DNA of 64,000 bases. Source: Sphingobacterium puteale (GTDB lineage Bacteria > Bacteroidota > Bacteroidia > Sphingobacteriales > Sphingobacteriaceae). Below are positions 44,749-53,591 of this stretch, piece after piece. Location: positions 163,804-227,803 of the forward strand of contig NZ_RBWS01000012.1 in NCBI RefSeq assembly GCF_003627955.1. Reading direction: 5' to 3'. The translations under genes and the position numbers were made by a program. The first letter of the stretch is position 1; each line of letters opens with the position of its first letter. Under the pieces are notes generated by a model that saw only the letters and a program-made list of their open reading frames with translations, was not told where the DNA came from and searched no databases.

Positions 44749-45804
44749 ATGGTTAAAATGAAAAATTTCACACAACTTGATCAGCCCACCGGACGGTCCA
44801 TATATCTGGATGAAAAGGAGTACCTCTTTTTTGGGGGAACCTCTTATCTGGGGCTGGCCACGGATAAAGCATATGCCGAACTTTTTATTGAGGGAGTGAG
44901 ACGGTATGGTGTTAATAACGGTACTTCGCGGAATAATAATGTTCAACAGGCTATATTTGATCAAGCAGAACAATATGCGGCGCAGCGATTTGAATTTGAG
45001 TCGGGATTATTGCTGTCAAGCGGCTATTTGGCGACCCAATTTGTTGTCAAAATGTTATCAAAGGAGGGTGAACTGCTTTACGCTCCTTCCTGCCATCCCT
45101 CTTTATGGCTTGACGTAAATCCTGCTGTAACGGGCGATTTTAGGGGCTGGGGTCTGCGAACTGTCGAGTATATCAATCAATCCAGAGCGGCCTCTTTTGT
45201 TATCGTTAGCAATAGCTTGGATAATATGACTCCAGAACGCTATGACTTCTCGGTTTTTAGGAACGTTTCGGCAGCGAAAAAAGTAGCCTTAATCTTGGAT
45301 GATTCTCATGGTATAGGTGTACTGTCTGAAAATGGCATTTCTTTAACCGGGCGTGATTTTCTGGGATTAAATATCGAGCTGATTGTTGTGGCCTCCTTGG
45401 CAAAAGGCTTAGCGACAGATGCAGGGCTGATCTTAGCCAGTGCGAAACGGATTGAACAGCTTAAGAAATCAAATTTTTATACGGGGGCCTCCCCCAGTTC
45501 CCCGGCGAGCCTCTTTGCTTTTTTAAATGGGGAACACATCTATCGTACACAATTTGAAAAACTGCAGGCAAATATTCGTTATTTCGAATCACTTTCTGAT
45601 GGATATTTAAATAGCATTGCTAATTTTCCGGTCTTTTCTTCCAAGGATACCAGCCTATATGCAAGGCTGATGGAGTCTGGTATACTGGTCTCGAGTTTCC
45701 CCTATCCGCTTCCTACGGACTCCTTATTGAATAGGATTGTGGTCAATGCACATCATACATTTGAAGATTTGGACCGTATTAGTCATGCAATTGGCATATC
45801 TTGA
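44749..45804 (+). CDS. PLP-dependent aminotransferase-fold enzyme (2-amino-3-ketobutyrate/8-amino-7-oxononanoate synthase-like)
   Basis: 351 residues, fold type I. Glycine-rich YLFFGGTSYLGLATDKAY and RRYGVNNGTSRNNN match the start of the alpha-oxoamine synthase family. The PLP-binding Asp/His are in LILDDSHGIGVLSENG; the Schiff-base Lys is in VVASLAKGLATDAGLILAS. It lacks the longer C-terminus of BioF and has unusual substrate residues, so it may not be a true BioF; no other biotin gene is nearby. A second ATG at 44758 is an equally good start. Confidence 0.82.
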   Translation: MVKMKNFTQLDQPTGRSIYLDEKEYLFFGGTSYLGLATDKAYAELFIEGVRRYGVNNGTSRNNNVQQAIFDQAEQYAAQRFEFESGLLLSSGYLATQFVVKMLSKEGELLYAPSCHPSLWLDVNPAVTGDFRGWGLRTVEYINQSRAASFVIVSNSLDNMTPERYDFSVFRNVSAAKKVALILDDSHGIGVLSENGISLTGRDFLGLNIELIVVASLAKGLATDAGLILASAKRIEQLKKSNFYTGASPSSPASLFAFLNGEHIYRTQFEKLQANIRYFESLSDGYLNSIANFPVFSSKDTSLYARLMESGILVSSFPYPLPTDSLLNRIVVNAHHTFEDLDRISHAIGIS

Positions 45805-45984
45805 ATTTTCTATGACATCCAATGAATCAACTTGTTGTAAATTAGGAAATTGTTTTTATTTTTGATATTTATTTCAGTATTTGTTGGATGTGAAATCGCG
45901 TTAATTGATTGTAAATGTTTGGCTTTTGGAAGCTTATTTATCAAAAAAGTATTTAAATAATTTCCATTCCTCATTTTAAAACAA

Positions 45985-45992
45985 TACTTTTG
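45985..45992 (+). promoter_or_regulatory. -7 element TACTTTTG for the HU gene
   Basis: Exact TAnnTTTG; predicts a leader of about 55 bases before ATG 46052. Confidence 0.55.
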
Positions 45993-46051
45993 CATCCCCA
46001 AACATTAGTTGGCTTAAGGGTTGAAAAATAAATAATTACAGTAAAATAGAT

Positions 46052-46336
46052 ATGACTAAAGCAGAAATTATTGCAGAAATCTCTAACAAAACTGGCTTAG
46101 AGAAGGTAGATGTTCAAGAGACCGTAGAGGCGTTCTTCAAAGTTGTCAAAAACGCAATGATCGGAGGAGAAAATGTATATGTAAGAGGTTTTGGTAGCTT
46201 CGTAGTCAAAAAAAGAGCGGAGAAGACTGCAAGAAACATTTCAAAAAATACAGCAATCATTATTCCGGAGCATTTTGTCCCTAGCTTCAAGCCAGCTAAG
46301 ATTTTCGTAGAGAAAGTAAAAAATGGCAATAAATAA
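46052..46336 (+). CDS. HU-family DNA-binding protein
   Basis: 94 residues. Helical N-terminus (MTKAEIIAEISNKTGLEKVD) and the HU signature NVYVRGFGSFVVKKRAEKTA leading into the DNA-binding arm (ARNISKNTAIIIPEHFVP). A nucleoid architectural protein, here an HU/IHF-like Bacteroidota form. It is followed 17 bases later by a TPR protein gene. Confidence 0.95.
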   Translation: MTKAEIIAEISNKTGLEKVDVQETVEAFFKVVKNAMIGGENVYVRGFGSFVVKKRAEKTARNISKNTAIIIPEHFVPSFKPAKIFVEKVKNGNK

Positions 46337-46353
46337 TCTTAAAATAGATTAAA

Positions 46354-47190
46354 ATGGCAAAAACCAAACAGATAATAGTCATAGGAGCAGTTGTAGCCTT
46401 GGTTGCTGTGCTATTTGCGCAGCCTATTAAAGGTTTGGTGGACAAAGAAAAACAAACTGCTGCAGCATCTGAATCGAAACCTTCCAATGAAGTAAACTTG
46501 GAAAATATCTCTTCGATGACAAAACAAGGTTTAGATGCTAGTTTAGTCAAAGAAATTTCCGATATTGAGGCCCAAGTTGCAAAAGCTTCAGGTGAAGATA
46601 AGATAAAGCTGTTGCAACAGTTGGCAGATAAGTGGGACGATGTCGCAAAACCAGCCCCTCAAGCATTTGTGTATGAGGAAATGGCAAAGGTTTCTCCTCA
46701 ATTTGAATATTGGTTGAAAGCCGGCAATGCTTATCGTGCTGCTTATACGAATTTGCAAGATTCTACTTTAGCCCAAGCTCTCAATCAAAATGCAATTCAT
46801 GCTTATGAGGCAGCGCTAAAAGCGAATTCAAGTAGTCTGGATGCAAAGACAGGATTAGGTGCCGCAATGGTATCAGGAACAAACAACCCAATGGCAGGCA
46901 TTGCTTTATTACGGGAAGTTGTTGCTGCTGATCCTAAAAACTTAGAAGCGAATAAAACTTTGGGATTGTTTTCATTACAGTCCCGTCAGTTTGACAAAGC
47001 CATCGAGCGTTTTAAGACCGTTATCGATCAGAAGCCCGATGCAGAGTCATACTTTTACTTAGCCACAGGCTATGAAAATATTGGGATGAAAAAAGAGGCC
47101 GTCACTGCTTTTCAAAAAAGTAAAGAGCTGGCTGCTGATCCATCCCTATCACAATTCATCGATCGAAAGATTGCGGAATTGAGCAAGTAA
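46354..47190 (+). CDS. Membrane-anchored tetratricopeptide repeat protein
   Basis: 278 residues. One N-terminal transmembrane helix (IIVIGAVVALVAVLFAQPI), a Lys/Glu/Ser linker, and then four or five TPR units (YWLKAGNAYRAAYTNLQDST; AIHAYEAALKANSSSLDAKT; LGLFSLQSRQFDKAIERFKT; ATGYENIGMKKEAVTAFQKS). A scaffold exposed to the periplasm. It sits between HU and a very basic small protein. Confidence 0.88.
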   Translation: MAKTKQIIVIGAVVALVAVLFAQPIKGLVDKEKQTAAASESKPSNEVNLENISSMTKQGLDASLVKEISDIEAQVAKASGEDKIKLLQQLADKWDDVAKPAPQAFVYEEMAKVSPQFEYWLKAGNAYRAAYTNLQDSTLAQALNQNAIHAYEAALKANSSSLDAKTGLGAAMVSGTNNPMAGIALLREVVAADPKNLEANKTLGLFSLQSRQFDKAIERFKTVIDQKPDAESYFYLATGYENIGMKKEAVTAFQKSKELAADPSLSQFIDRKIAELSK

Positions 47191-47226
47191 TTAATTTATT
47201 ATTTATAATCATTAAAAAATTTAGCT

Positions 47227-47316
47227 ATGCCAAGCGGAAAAAAAAGAAAAAGACACAAGATGGCTACTCACAAACGTAAAAAACGTTTAAGAAAAAATAG
47301 ACACAAGAAAAAATAA
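47227..47316 (+). CDS. 29-residue extremely basic protein, probably ribosome-associated
   Basis: The frame reads MPSGKKRKRHKM, then ATHKRKKRLRKNRHKKK: 21 of 29 residues are Lys, Arg or His. It has a clean ATG and TAA, its own spacing (36 bases after the TPR gene) and a terminator behind it. The composition is that of a small rRNA-binding ribosomal protein, and near-identical peptides occur across Bacteroidota to my recollection. Which ribosomal protein it is I cannot say from sequence alone. Confidence 0.8.
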   Translation: MPSGKKRKRHKMATHKRKKRLRKNRHKKK

Positions 47317-47370
47317 TCTTGTGATGAGCTTTTAAACATCTTGGCCCATTTTGCTGAGATAGCTTTACGA

Positions 47371-47411
47371 AACGATCTACATGTCTTTATGGATGTGTAG
47401 ATTGTTTTTTT
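47371..47411 (+). terminator. Terminator after the basic small protein
   Basis: ATCTACA (47375-47381) pairs with 47396-47402, followed by TG and seven T. Confidence 0.7.
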
Positions 47412-47492
47412 CGTAACAACGTTCTTTAAATGTTTAATCGGATACCGAAAATTGCGATAGGATATTGCATAGGTATCAAAAATGAGTAGCTT

Positions 47493-49046
47493 TTGGTAAA
47501 GGAATTAATTATCGATTCGACTCCTGATAAAGGGGTAACTATTGCTTTACTACAGGACAAGCAGCTCGTTGAACTTAACCGTGAGCCCGCAAATAACAAT
47601 TTTGCCGTTGGGGATATCTATCTCGGACGGATTAAGCGAATTATGCCGGGGCTAAATGCGGCTTTCGTGGATGTAGGCTACGAAAAGGACGCTTTTCTAC
47701 ATTATTTAGATTTGGGTCCCCAAGTTCAATCTTTGCTAAAGCTTACGCGTATCGTAAAGAATGGCAGTTATCAAGAAAAACTGCTCAATAGTTTAAAACT
47801 TGAAAAGGATATCGATAAAGCTGGTAAGATCTCTGATGTCTTGAGCAAAAATATGCTCGTGCCAGTGCAAATCGCCAAAGAACCCATCTCAACAAAAGGA
47901 CCTCGTCTGAGCTCAGACCTATCAATTGCAGGTCGTTTTGTCGTTTTGGTGCCTTTCTCAAGTACTGTTTCCATTTCCAAGCGTATAAAAGGCAGTAACG
48001 AGCGCAACCGCCTCAAAAAGATTGTCGAAGGTATTAAACCAGCTAATTTTGGTGTAATTATCCGTACAGTCTCTGAAGGAAAGGGTGTTGAAGAACTGCA
48101 ACGCGACTTATTGGACCTGATCTCAAAATGGGAGCTGTTTACCAAACGTCTTCGTAATGCTGAACCACCACAAAAGGTTCTCGGCGAAATGGATCGCGCG
48201 TCCACTATTCTACGGGATATCCTAACGGATGAGTTCTCGCATATTTATGTTAATGATCCTTCGATCTTCGAAGAAACAAAATCATATATACACGATATAT
48301 CTCCGGATCTGGAGAAAATTGTAAAGCTTTACAAACATAAAGAACCAATTTTCGACCATTTCGGAGTTGAAAAGCAAATCAAGGCAGCTTTTGGCAAGAC
48401 TGTTACTTTGCCCGGCGGCGCGTATCTCGTAATTGAGCATACTGAAGCCCTGCACGTAATCGATGTCAATAGTGGTAACCGTTCTGCCAATAAGGAGAAT
48501 CAGGAAGATAATGCATTGCTGGTCAATATGGAAGCAGCAAAGGAAATTGCGCGGCAACTGCGCCTGCGTGATATGGGGGGAATTGTAGTCATCGATTTTA
48601 TTGATATGCATAAACCCAATCACCGAAAAGAGTTGTATACATTCTTAAAAGAATGTATGGTGTCGGATAGGGCGAGGCATACGATTTTGCCGCCAAGTAA
48701 ATTTGGTCTGGTGCAGATCACCCGTCAACGTGTAAGACCTGAAATGAATATTGTCACAAACGAGAAATGTCCGGCTTGTGATGGTACAGGTGAAATCCGG
48801 TCAAGCATTGTCCTAATGGATGATATTGAAAATAATTTGAGTTTTATTCTTCAAGAACAGAATGAGAAAAAGGTGACCTTATGTGTTCACCCGTACATAG
48901 ACGCCTACATTAAGTCTGGGTTGATTTCTAAAAGAATGAAATGGTTTATGAAGTACGGTAAATGGATTAAAGTAAATCCAATGACGTCATATTATCTAAC
49001 TGAATTCCACTTTTTCAATGCGAAGGACGAGGAAATCAAGTTATAA
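47493..49046 (+). CDS. rng: Ribonuclease E/G family endoribonuclease
   Basis: 517 residues with a TTG start; the in-frame stop at 47487 leaves no upstream ATG. S1-like domain near 35-130 (GDIYLGRIKRIMPGLNAAFV), RNase E/G core with metal-binding Asp residues in VIDVNSGNRS and IVVIDFIDMHK. The zinc-link cysteines are in KCPACDGTGE. The C-terminus lacks the long degradosome arm of RNase E, so the RNase G name fits. It processes rRNA precursors and initiates mRNA decay. Confidence 0.95.
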   Translation: MVKELIIDSTPDKGVTIALLQDKQLVELNREPANNNFAVGDIYLGRIKRIMPGLNAAFVDVGYEKDAFLHYLDLGPQVQSLLKLTRIVKNGSYQEKLLNSLKLEKDIDKAGKISDVLSKNMLVPVQIAKEPISTKGPRLSSDLSIAGRFVVLVPFSSTVSISKRIKGSNERNRLKKIVEGIKPANFGVIIRTVSEGKGVEELQRDLLDLISKWELFTKRLRNAEPPQKVLGEMDRASTILRDILTDEFSHIYVNDPSIFEETKSYIHDISPDLEKIVKLYKHKEPIFDHFGVEKQIKAAFGKTVTLPGGAYLVIEHTEALHVIDVNSGNRSANKENQEDNALLVNMEAAKEIARQLRLRDMGGIVVIDFIDMHKPNHRKELYTFLKECMVSDRARHTILPPSKFGLVQITRQRVRPEMNIVTNEKCPACDGTGEIRSSIVLMDDIENNLSFILQEQNEKKVTLCVHPYIDAYIKSGLISKRMKWFMKYGKWIKVNPMTSYYLTEFHFFNAKDEEIKL

Positions 49047-49062
49047 TAGAAAGAGATTAACG

Positions 49063-49094
49063 AAAAGGGTTAGTAGTCATACTAGCCCTTTTTT
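49063..49094. terminator. Bidirectional terminator between rng and miaA
   Basis: AAAAGGGTTAGTA (49063-49075) pairs with 49080-49092 around a four-base loop, with T runs in both directions. Confidence 0.85.
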
Positions 49095-49096
49095 GT

Positions 49097-49996
49097 TTAT
49101 ATCCAATGGATCTTGATCCCGTCTTTTTCCATTTTTCGGAAGTAAGTCATTTGACGTTTGGCATACCGGTGTATTTCTGTTTCCAGTTTGGTGAAAAAGG
49201 TCGTATAATCCACTTGCTCAAGGAGATATAAGGAGGCATACTTGTACTCTAAACCATAATATTGCAGCTGGTCATGAGAAACTCCTTCGGTCAGTAATTG
49301 TTCGACTTCTTGTAGAAAACCACTTTTGATTCGCTCATTCAATCGCTTACTAATACTTTCCCGCCTATTTTCTAATGGTGGATTTAAACCAATGACAAGA
49401 GCTTCTGGAGCTTGCTGTTTGGGTTTGAACTCAGGATTCTGTTGCAGGAATTCCAGTATCTCAATGGCACGGACAATACGTTTATTTGTGGAATGGTCTA
49501 TCTGAAAATCCAACGGACATACATAGGCGCCCAGCCGTTCCATCAATTCAGGTGTTGTCTTCCCGGCGAGAGACTCTTTGAAGCCTGTTATACTGGGAAT
49601 TAGTGCATAGGGTGTCTGTTGGATAACACTCTGCAAATATAAACCCGTTCCGCCGCAGAGGATCGTGTGCTTGCCCTTTTTTAAAATGGACTGATGGGTT
49701 TGATGGAAGTCCGCAATAAAATTTCCAAGATTGTATTTAGCTCCCGGTTCTCGTATATCAATGAGATGGTATGGAATGCCTTGGTATTCAGTCAGGTCTT
49801 TTCCTGTTCCAATATCCATGCGTCGATAAATTTGACGGGAATCGGCACTGATAATTTCGGCATCAATTTGTTGGGCTAGTTGTACTGCCAGTTTGGTCTT
49901 GCCAGAGGCTGTTGGGCCTAGGATAACAATAACTTTCTCTTTTGGAACCGATTGTTGTTCCAAAAGAGAAAGTATAGGTTTTAGTCTGTCTATCAC
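49097..49996 (-). CDS. miaA: tRNA dimethylallyltransferase
   Basis: 299 residues. P-loop ILGPTASGKTKLAVQLAQ at residues 25-42 and the DSRQIYRRMDIGTG signature near 54-67. Further family motifs are YHLIDIREPG, LCGGTGLYLQSVI and QLQYYGLEYKY. It transfers dimethylallyl to adenosine 37 of tRNAs reading UNN codons. Its start overlaps the end of the oxidoreductase gene by four bases. Confidence 0.96.
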   Translation of the reverse strand: MIDRLKPILSLLEQQSVPKEKVIVILGPTASGKTKLAVQLAQQIDAEIISADSRQIYRRMDIGTGKDLTEYQGIPYHLIDIREPGAKYNLGNFIADFHQTHQSILKKGKHTILCGGTGLYLQSVIQQTPYALIPSITGFKESLAGKTTPELMERLGAYVCPLDFQIDHSTNKRIVRAIEILEFLQQNPEFKPKQQAPEALVIGLNPPLENRRESISKRLNERIKSGFLQEVEQLLTEGVSHDQLQYYGLEYKYASLYLLEQVDYTTFFTKLETEIHRYAKRQMTYFRKMEKDGIKIHWI

Positions 49997-51165
49997 AGAA
50001 CAAATTTAGTCCATTTTTCTGTTCCTTCATTATTTTTTACGACAGTATCGATGAAAGCCATACCTCTGACCCCGTCATAAACTGTTGGAAAGTCTTGTTC
50101 TTCCGCGGTTGGAGTTCTTCCTTCTCGTTTTGCGGTAACTGTTGCAGCAAAGTTACGATAGATATTGGCAAAGGATTCCAATAGCCCTTCTGGGTGACCA
50201 GCAGGAACACGTGTATTGTGCGTTGCAAACGAGCTCAATGTATACGGCGCAGCGTATGCATTTCCTGTACGGTACAGCTGGCGAGGTTGATCAAGCATTT
50301 TGATGATCAGGTTGTTCGGGTCTTCGTTGGCCCATTCCAATCCGCCTTTTTCGCCATAAATACGTATGCGAACAGCGTTCTCTTCTCCTGCCGAGATTTG
50401 TGATGCCATTAATACACCTTTGGCGCCGTTTTGGAAACGCAATAATACGGAGCCATCATCATCTAATAATCGGCCTTCAACAAATGTCGTTAAATCAGCA
50501 CATAACTCTTCGATTTTTAATCCCGAAACATATTCCGCAAGATGAGCTACGTGTGTACCGATATCACCCATGACCAACGACTTGCCCGAGCGTTTTGGAT
50601 CTGCGCGCCAAGCCGCGCCAGCATTGCCTTCGCGTTCAGTTAAGCGGCTCAACCAGCCCTGCGGATATTCAACAACAATTTTTCTTATTTTACCAAAATG
50701 GCCTTCTTTTACCATCGCTTTGGCCTGCTTTACCATCGGATAACCTGAATAGGTATGTGTCAGACATAATGTACGGCCTGTACGTTCTACAGTCTCCTGT
50801 AATTCTTTTGCTTCTTCAACAGATACTGTCATTGGCTTTTCAACAACAACATCGAAACCTTTTTCCATAGCCAATTTAGCAGGAGCAAAATGTAGAAAGT
50901 TTGGAGTAACAATCGTTACAAAATCCATACGTTCCCCCTCAGGAAGTAAAGATTCTTTCTCGATCATCTCTTCGTAGTTTAGATAGACACGCTCAGGAGC
51001 TACAAATAGGTCTTCTCCAGATTGTTTTGAAATCTGTGGATCAATGCTAAATGCGCCACAAACCAATTCAATCTTTCCATCCATAAAAGCGGCAATGCGG
51101 TGTACAGCTCCAATAAAGGCGTCGTTTCCGCCTCCGACCATACCCATGCGAAGTTTTCTCTTCAT
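49993..51165 (-). CDS. Gfo/Idh/MocA-family NAD(P)-dependent oxidoreductase
   Basis: 390 residues. N-terminal Rossmann motif MGMVGGGNDAFIGAVHRIAA near 7-26, MDFVTIVTPNFLHFAPAKLA and the conserved EKP loop (VVVEKPMTVSVEEAKELQ). The C-terminal domain carries MGDIGTHVAHLAEYVSGLK with the catalytic-site Asp/His. Substrates are probably sugars or inositols. It overlaps miaA by four bases and is expected to be co-transcribed with it. Confidence 0.93.
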   Translation of the reverse strand: MKRKLRMGMVGGGNDAFIGAVHRIAAFMDGKIELVCGAFSIDPQISKQSGEDLFVAPERVYLNYEEMIEKESLLPEGERMDFVTIVTPNFLHFAPAKLAMEKGFDVVVEKPMTVSVEEAKELQETVERTGRTLCLTHTYSGYPMVKQAKAMVKEGHFGKIRKIVVEYPQGWLSRLTEREGNAGAAWRADPKRSGKSLVMGDIGTHVAHLAEYVSGLKIEELCADLTTFVEGRLLDDDGSVLLRFQNGAKGVLMASQISAGEENAVRIRIYGEKGGLEWANEDPNNLIIKMLDQPRQLYRTGNAYAAPYTLSSFATHNTRVPAGHPEGLLESFANIYRNFAATVTAKREGRTPTAEEQDFPTVYDGVRGMAFIDTVVKNNEGTEKWTKFVL

Positions 51166-51230
51166 AACGTTATTATTTTTGATTATTTATTTTTCAAATT
51201 TATTACAGTGTACAATATACACAATTTAGC

Positions 51231-52010
51231 TTATTTTATATACAAAATCATCTTGATGCTTCCCATGTTTTCCTTTGGAAAGCCAAGTGGAGCCTGATCC
51301 ATTAATACACTTAGCTCTTCTTCATTACGATAAGTATATCTATGCGCTCCTGCAACCCAGAAAGTGATAGGAGCTGTAATGTCTTTTATCGTGAAACCGA
51401 TTTTTTCTAAGGAAGAATGCTGATTCCAATCTCTGTCGGTATAAGTCATGATATCTCCCGGGGAAAAGTCTTTCGCAAAAGCCTTGATTAATTTGCTTAG
51501 TCCGCCAATCACATTATAGCCAGATTTATTGCAAAAGCGCAATAACTCAAAAGATCGGTATTCGTCATTTTTATCGCTCATACGGCGCCCTCCGGAAAAA
51601 ACAGCTATGGACACGAGTTCGCCCTGCTCATATAGTCCGTATCTGTATTTTCCCGGAAGTGGAGTTTGTAGATGGTGTTCCACGAGGAACTGCTGGCTTA
51701 CTTTTTTATCAATCCGCGCAACGATTGTTTTCCGTGCGTAAATACGACGATTATTCTTCCATTTGGCAACGATGCGCTGCACAATGAGGTCGAATTTTTG
51801 TGCCAATATATCCTCGTCTATATGGATGCCTTCTTCGGGCCCCTGAAACCGTGAACGTCTTTCGTTAGGATAGAGAAAGATCTTTTTTGTTAATTCAGAA
51901 GATTCAATTTGTAGATATCCATCTAGTTCGATCAGGGGTAATCGCACTGCCAGGTGCCGTTCAAGCTCGATTTTGAACCGAATAACAAGATCTTTAAAAG
52001 CTGGATTCAT
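51231..52010 (-). CDS. Conserved protein, possibly GNAT-like
   Basis: 259 residues, soluble. The N-terminal third (MNPAFKDLVIRFKIELERHL) is helical. The C-terminal part reads YRYGLYEQGELVSIAVFSGG, SFELLRFCNKSGYNVIGGLS, DIMTYTDRDWNQHSSLEKIG and FTIKDITAPITFWVAG. The order strand, helix, strand and a final GF turn resembles an acyltransferase-like fold, but no confirmed family. It is a separate unit upstream of the oxidoreductase gene. Confidence 0.75.
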   Translation of the reverse strand: MNPAFKDLVIRFKIELERHLAVRLPLIELDGYLQIESSELTKKIFLYPNERRSRFQGPEEGIHIDEDILAQKFDLIVQRIVAKWKNNRRIYARKTIVARIDKKVSQQFLVEHHLQTPLPGKYRYGLYEQGELVSIAVFSGGRRMSDKNDEYRSFELLRFCNKSGYNVIGGLSKLIKAFAKDFSPGDIMTYTDRDWNQHSSLEKIGFTIKDITAPITFWVAGAHRYTYRNEEELSVLMDQAPLGFPKENMGSIKMILYIK

Positions 52011-52069
52011 AAAACAAAAGTAACTCTTATGGAAGTTCTGACGAAATATTCGCTTTTAATAATTATCCG

Positions 52070-52077
52070 TATCTTTG
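52070..52077 (+). promoter_or_regulatory. -7 element TATCTTTG, candidate promoter of def
   Basis: Exact TAnnTTTG, 200 bases upstream of def. This would give a long leader containing two very short frames, from 52085 and 52109. Confidence 0.4.
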
Positions 52078-52276
52078 TGCAAAATATGATTGTACTGTGA
52101 AATATCCATGCTTAAAAAGCATAACACCGATGTTGACTGAGCATCTGCAGGGCATAAAAAAACATGTGTGGTATATAATTTATACAGCATATTTCATAGG
52201 ACTTTAAAAAACAAACTAAGTGCGACGACTTCATTTGTACCAATGACAATCGACACTTATAAATAATTATTTATAT

Positions 52277-52858
52277 ATGAAACTTCCGATAGTGGCGTAT
52301 GGCGATCCTGTATTAAGAAAGGTTGCCGAGGAAATAGATGAAGACTATCCTGATTTAAAGAAATTGATAGATGATATGTTTGACACCATGTATGCTGCAC
52401 ATGGTGTAGGAATTGCGGCGCCGCAGGTAGGCTTGCCAATACGTATGTTTGTTATTGATGCGACGCCGTTTGCTGACGACGACGAAGAGAATAAAGAAAT
52501 GCTCAAATCTTTCAAAAGAGTTTTCATCAACCCGATTATGGTAGAGGAATCTGGTGAAAAATGGGCTTTTGGCGAAGGCTGCCTAAGTATTCCTGATATT
52601 AATGAAGACGTACTTCGTCATAAAAATATTCGTATCAATTATTTGGACGAGAATTTTGAGGAGCACGAAGTGGATCTGACCGGATTGGCGGCACGCGTTG
52701 TTCAACACGAATATGACCATCTTGAAGGGAAGCTGTTTACAGACAAATTGAGTACACTTAAGAAAACAATGTTAAAGGGTAAGTTGGATGCGATTGCCAA
52801 AGGCAATATCCGAGTGAGCTATAAAATGAAATTTCCACAGCAAAAGAAAAAGCGTTAG
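52277..52858 (+). CDS. def: Peptide deformylase
   Basis: 193 residues. The three family motifs are GVGIAAPQVGL (residues 43-53), EGCLSIP with the metal-binding Cys, and the metal-binding HEYDH pair in QHEYDHLEG. It removes the N-formyl group from nascent proteins. The stop codon lies within the terminator stem at 52848-52875. Confidence 0.97.
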   Translation: MKLPIVAYGDPVLRKVAEEIDEDYPDLKKLIDDMFDTMYAAHGVGIAAPQVGLPIRMFVIDATPFADDDEENKEMLKSFKRVFINPIMVEESGEKWAFGEGCLSIPDINEDVLRHKNIRINYLDENFEEHEVDLTGLAARVVQHEYDHLEGKLFTDKLSTLKKTMLKGKLDAIAKGNIRVSYKMKFPQQKKKR

Positions 52859-52875
52859 TCCAAACTAACGCTTTT
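52848..52875. terminator. Bidirectional terminator after def
   Basis: AAAAGCGTTAG pairs with CTAACGCTTTT around a six-base loop; T runs on both sides. Confidence 0.85.
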
Positions 52876-52913
52876 CTTATTTTATAGTAGCGATAGTTTT
52901 CCAATCTTCCCAC

Positions 52914-53525
52914 TCAGTCCAATCGGGGAAGATATAACCGATACTTAACCGCGGTCATTCGAATCAGAAAAACGACACTGGCAGCAATAATGGCTGCCCA
53001 GGACAAATCCAGATCGAGGTGAACAAGCAGAATATAAATTAATCCGCCCGCCAAACAGGCCGTAGCATATACCTCCTTTTTGAAGATCAAAGGCGTCTCA
53101 TTGAGAAGGATATCTCGTATCATACCCCCACATACAGCTGTAAACATACCAAAGATGATGGCTGCATAGACATTACTTTCATAGTTCAATGACTTTTGCA
53201 CGCCTAAGATGGTGAAGAAGCTGATTCCTATTGCATCAAAAAGTGTCAAGGTTCTATAATAGCCATAGAGCTGCCTATTGAAGACAATTGCAATTAAGAT
53301 GCCTAAGAATATCGCAATAAGATAATTGCTGTCATTTACCCAAACGGGGCGTAAATTTAGAAATACATCGCGCATGGATCCGCCGCCAATAGCTGTCACA
53401 AAGCCCAAGAAAGCAGCTCCAAAAATATCGATGTCCTTACGCTTTGCGGATAAGGTGCCCGATATCGCAAAAAATAAGGTGCCAAGCAAATCGCTTAAAT
53501 AAAAATAGTTGGCATCAGTTATCAT
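52914..53525 (-). CDS. Trimeric intracellular cation channel family protein (UPF0126/TRIC)
   Basis: 203 residues with seven predicted transmembrane helices in two repeats. The family signature occurs twice: GFVTAIGGGSMRDVFL and GMFTAVCGGMIRDILL, with GGG/CGG-x-x-RD. Bacterial members form potassium- or anion-permeable trimers; physiological role uncertain. Monocistronic, convergent with def. Confidence 0.93.
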   Translation of the reverse strand: MITDANYFYLSDLLGTLFFAISGTLSAKRKDIDIFGAAFLGFVTAIGGGSMRDVFLNLRPVWVNDSNYLIAIFLGILIAIVFNRQLYGYYRTLTLFDAIGISFFTILGVQKSLNYESNVYAAIIFGMFTAVCGGMIRDILLNETPLIFKKEVYATACLAGGLIYILLVHLDLDLSWAAIIAASVVFLIRMTAVKYRLYLPRLD

Positions 53526-53591
53526 CGTAATACTTTATTAAAATAATTCCCCTATTTACGCTCTACTAGATCGAGAGAGATTTATGCAAAT

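Noticed and set aside
52085..52141. Two tiny frames in the def leader
   Set aside because: Four and ten codons only; no evidence of translation.
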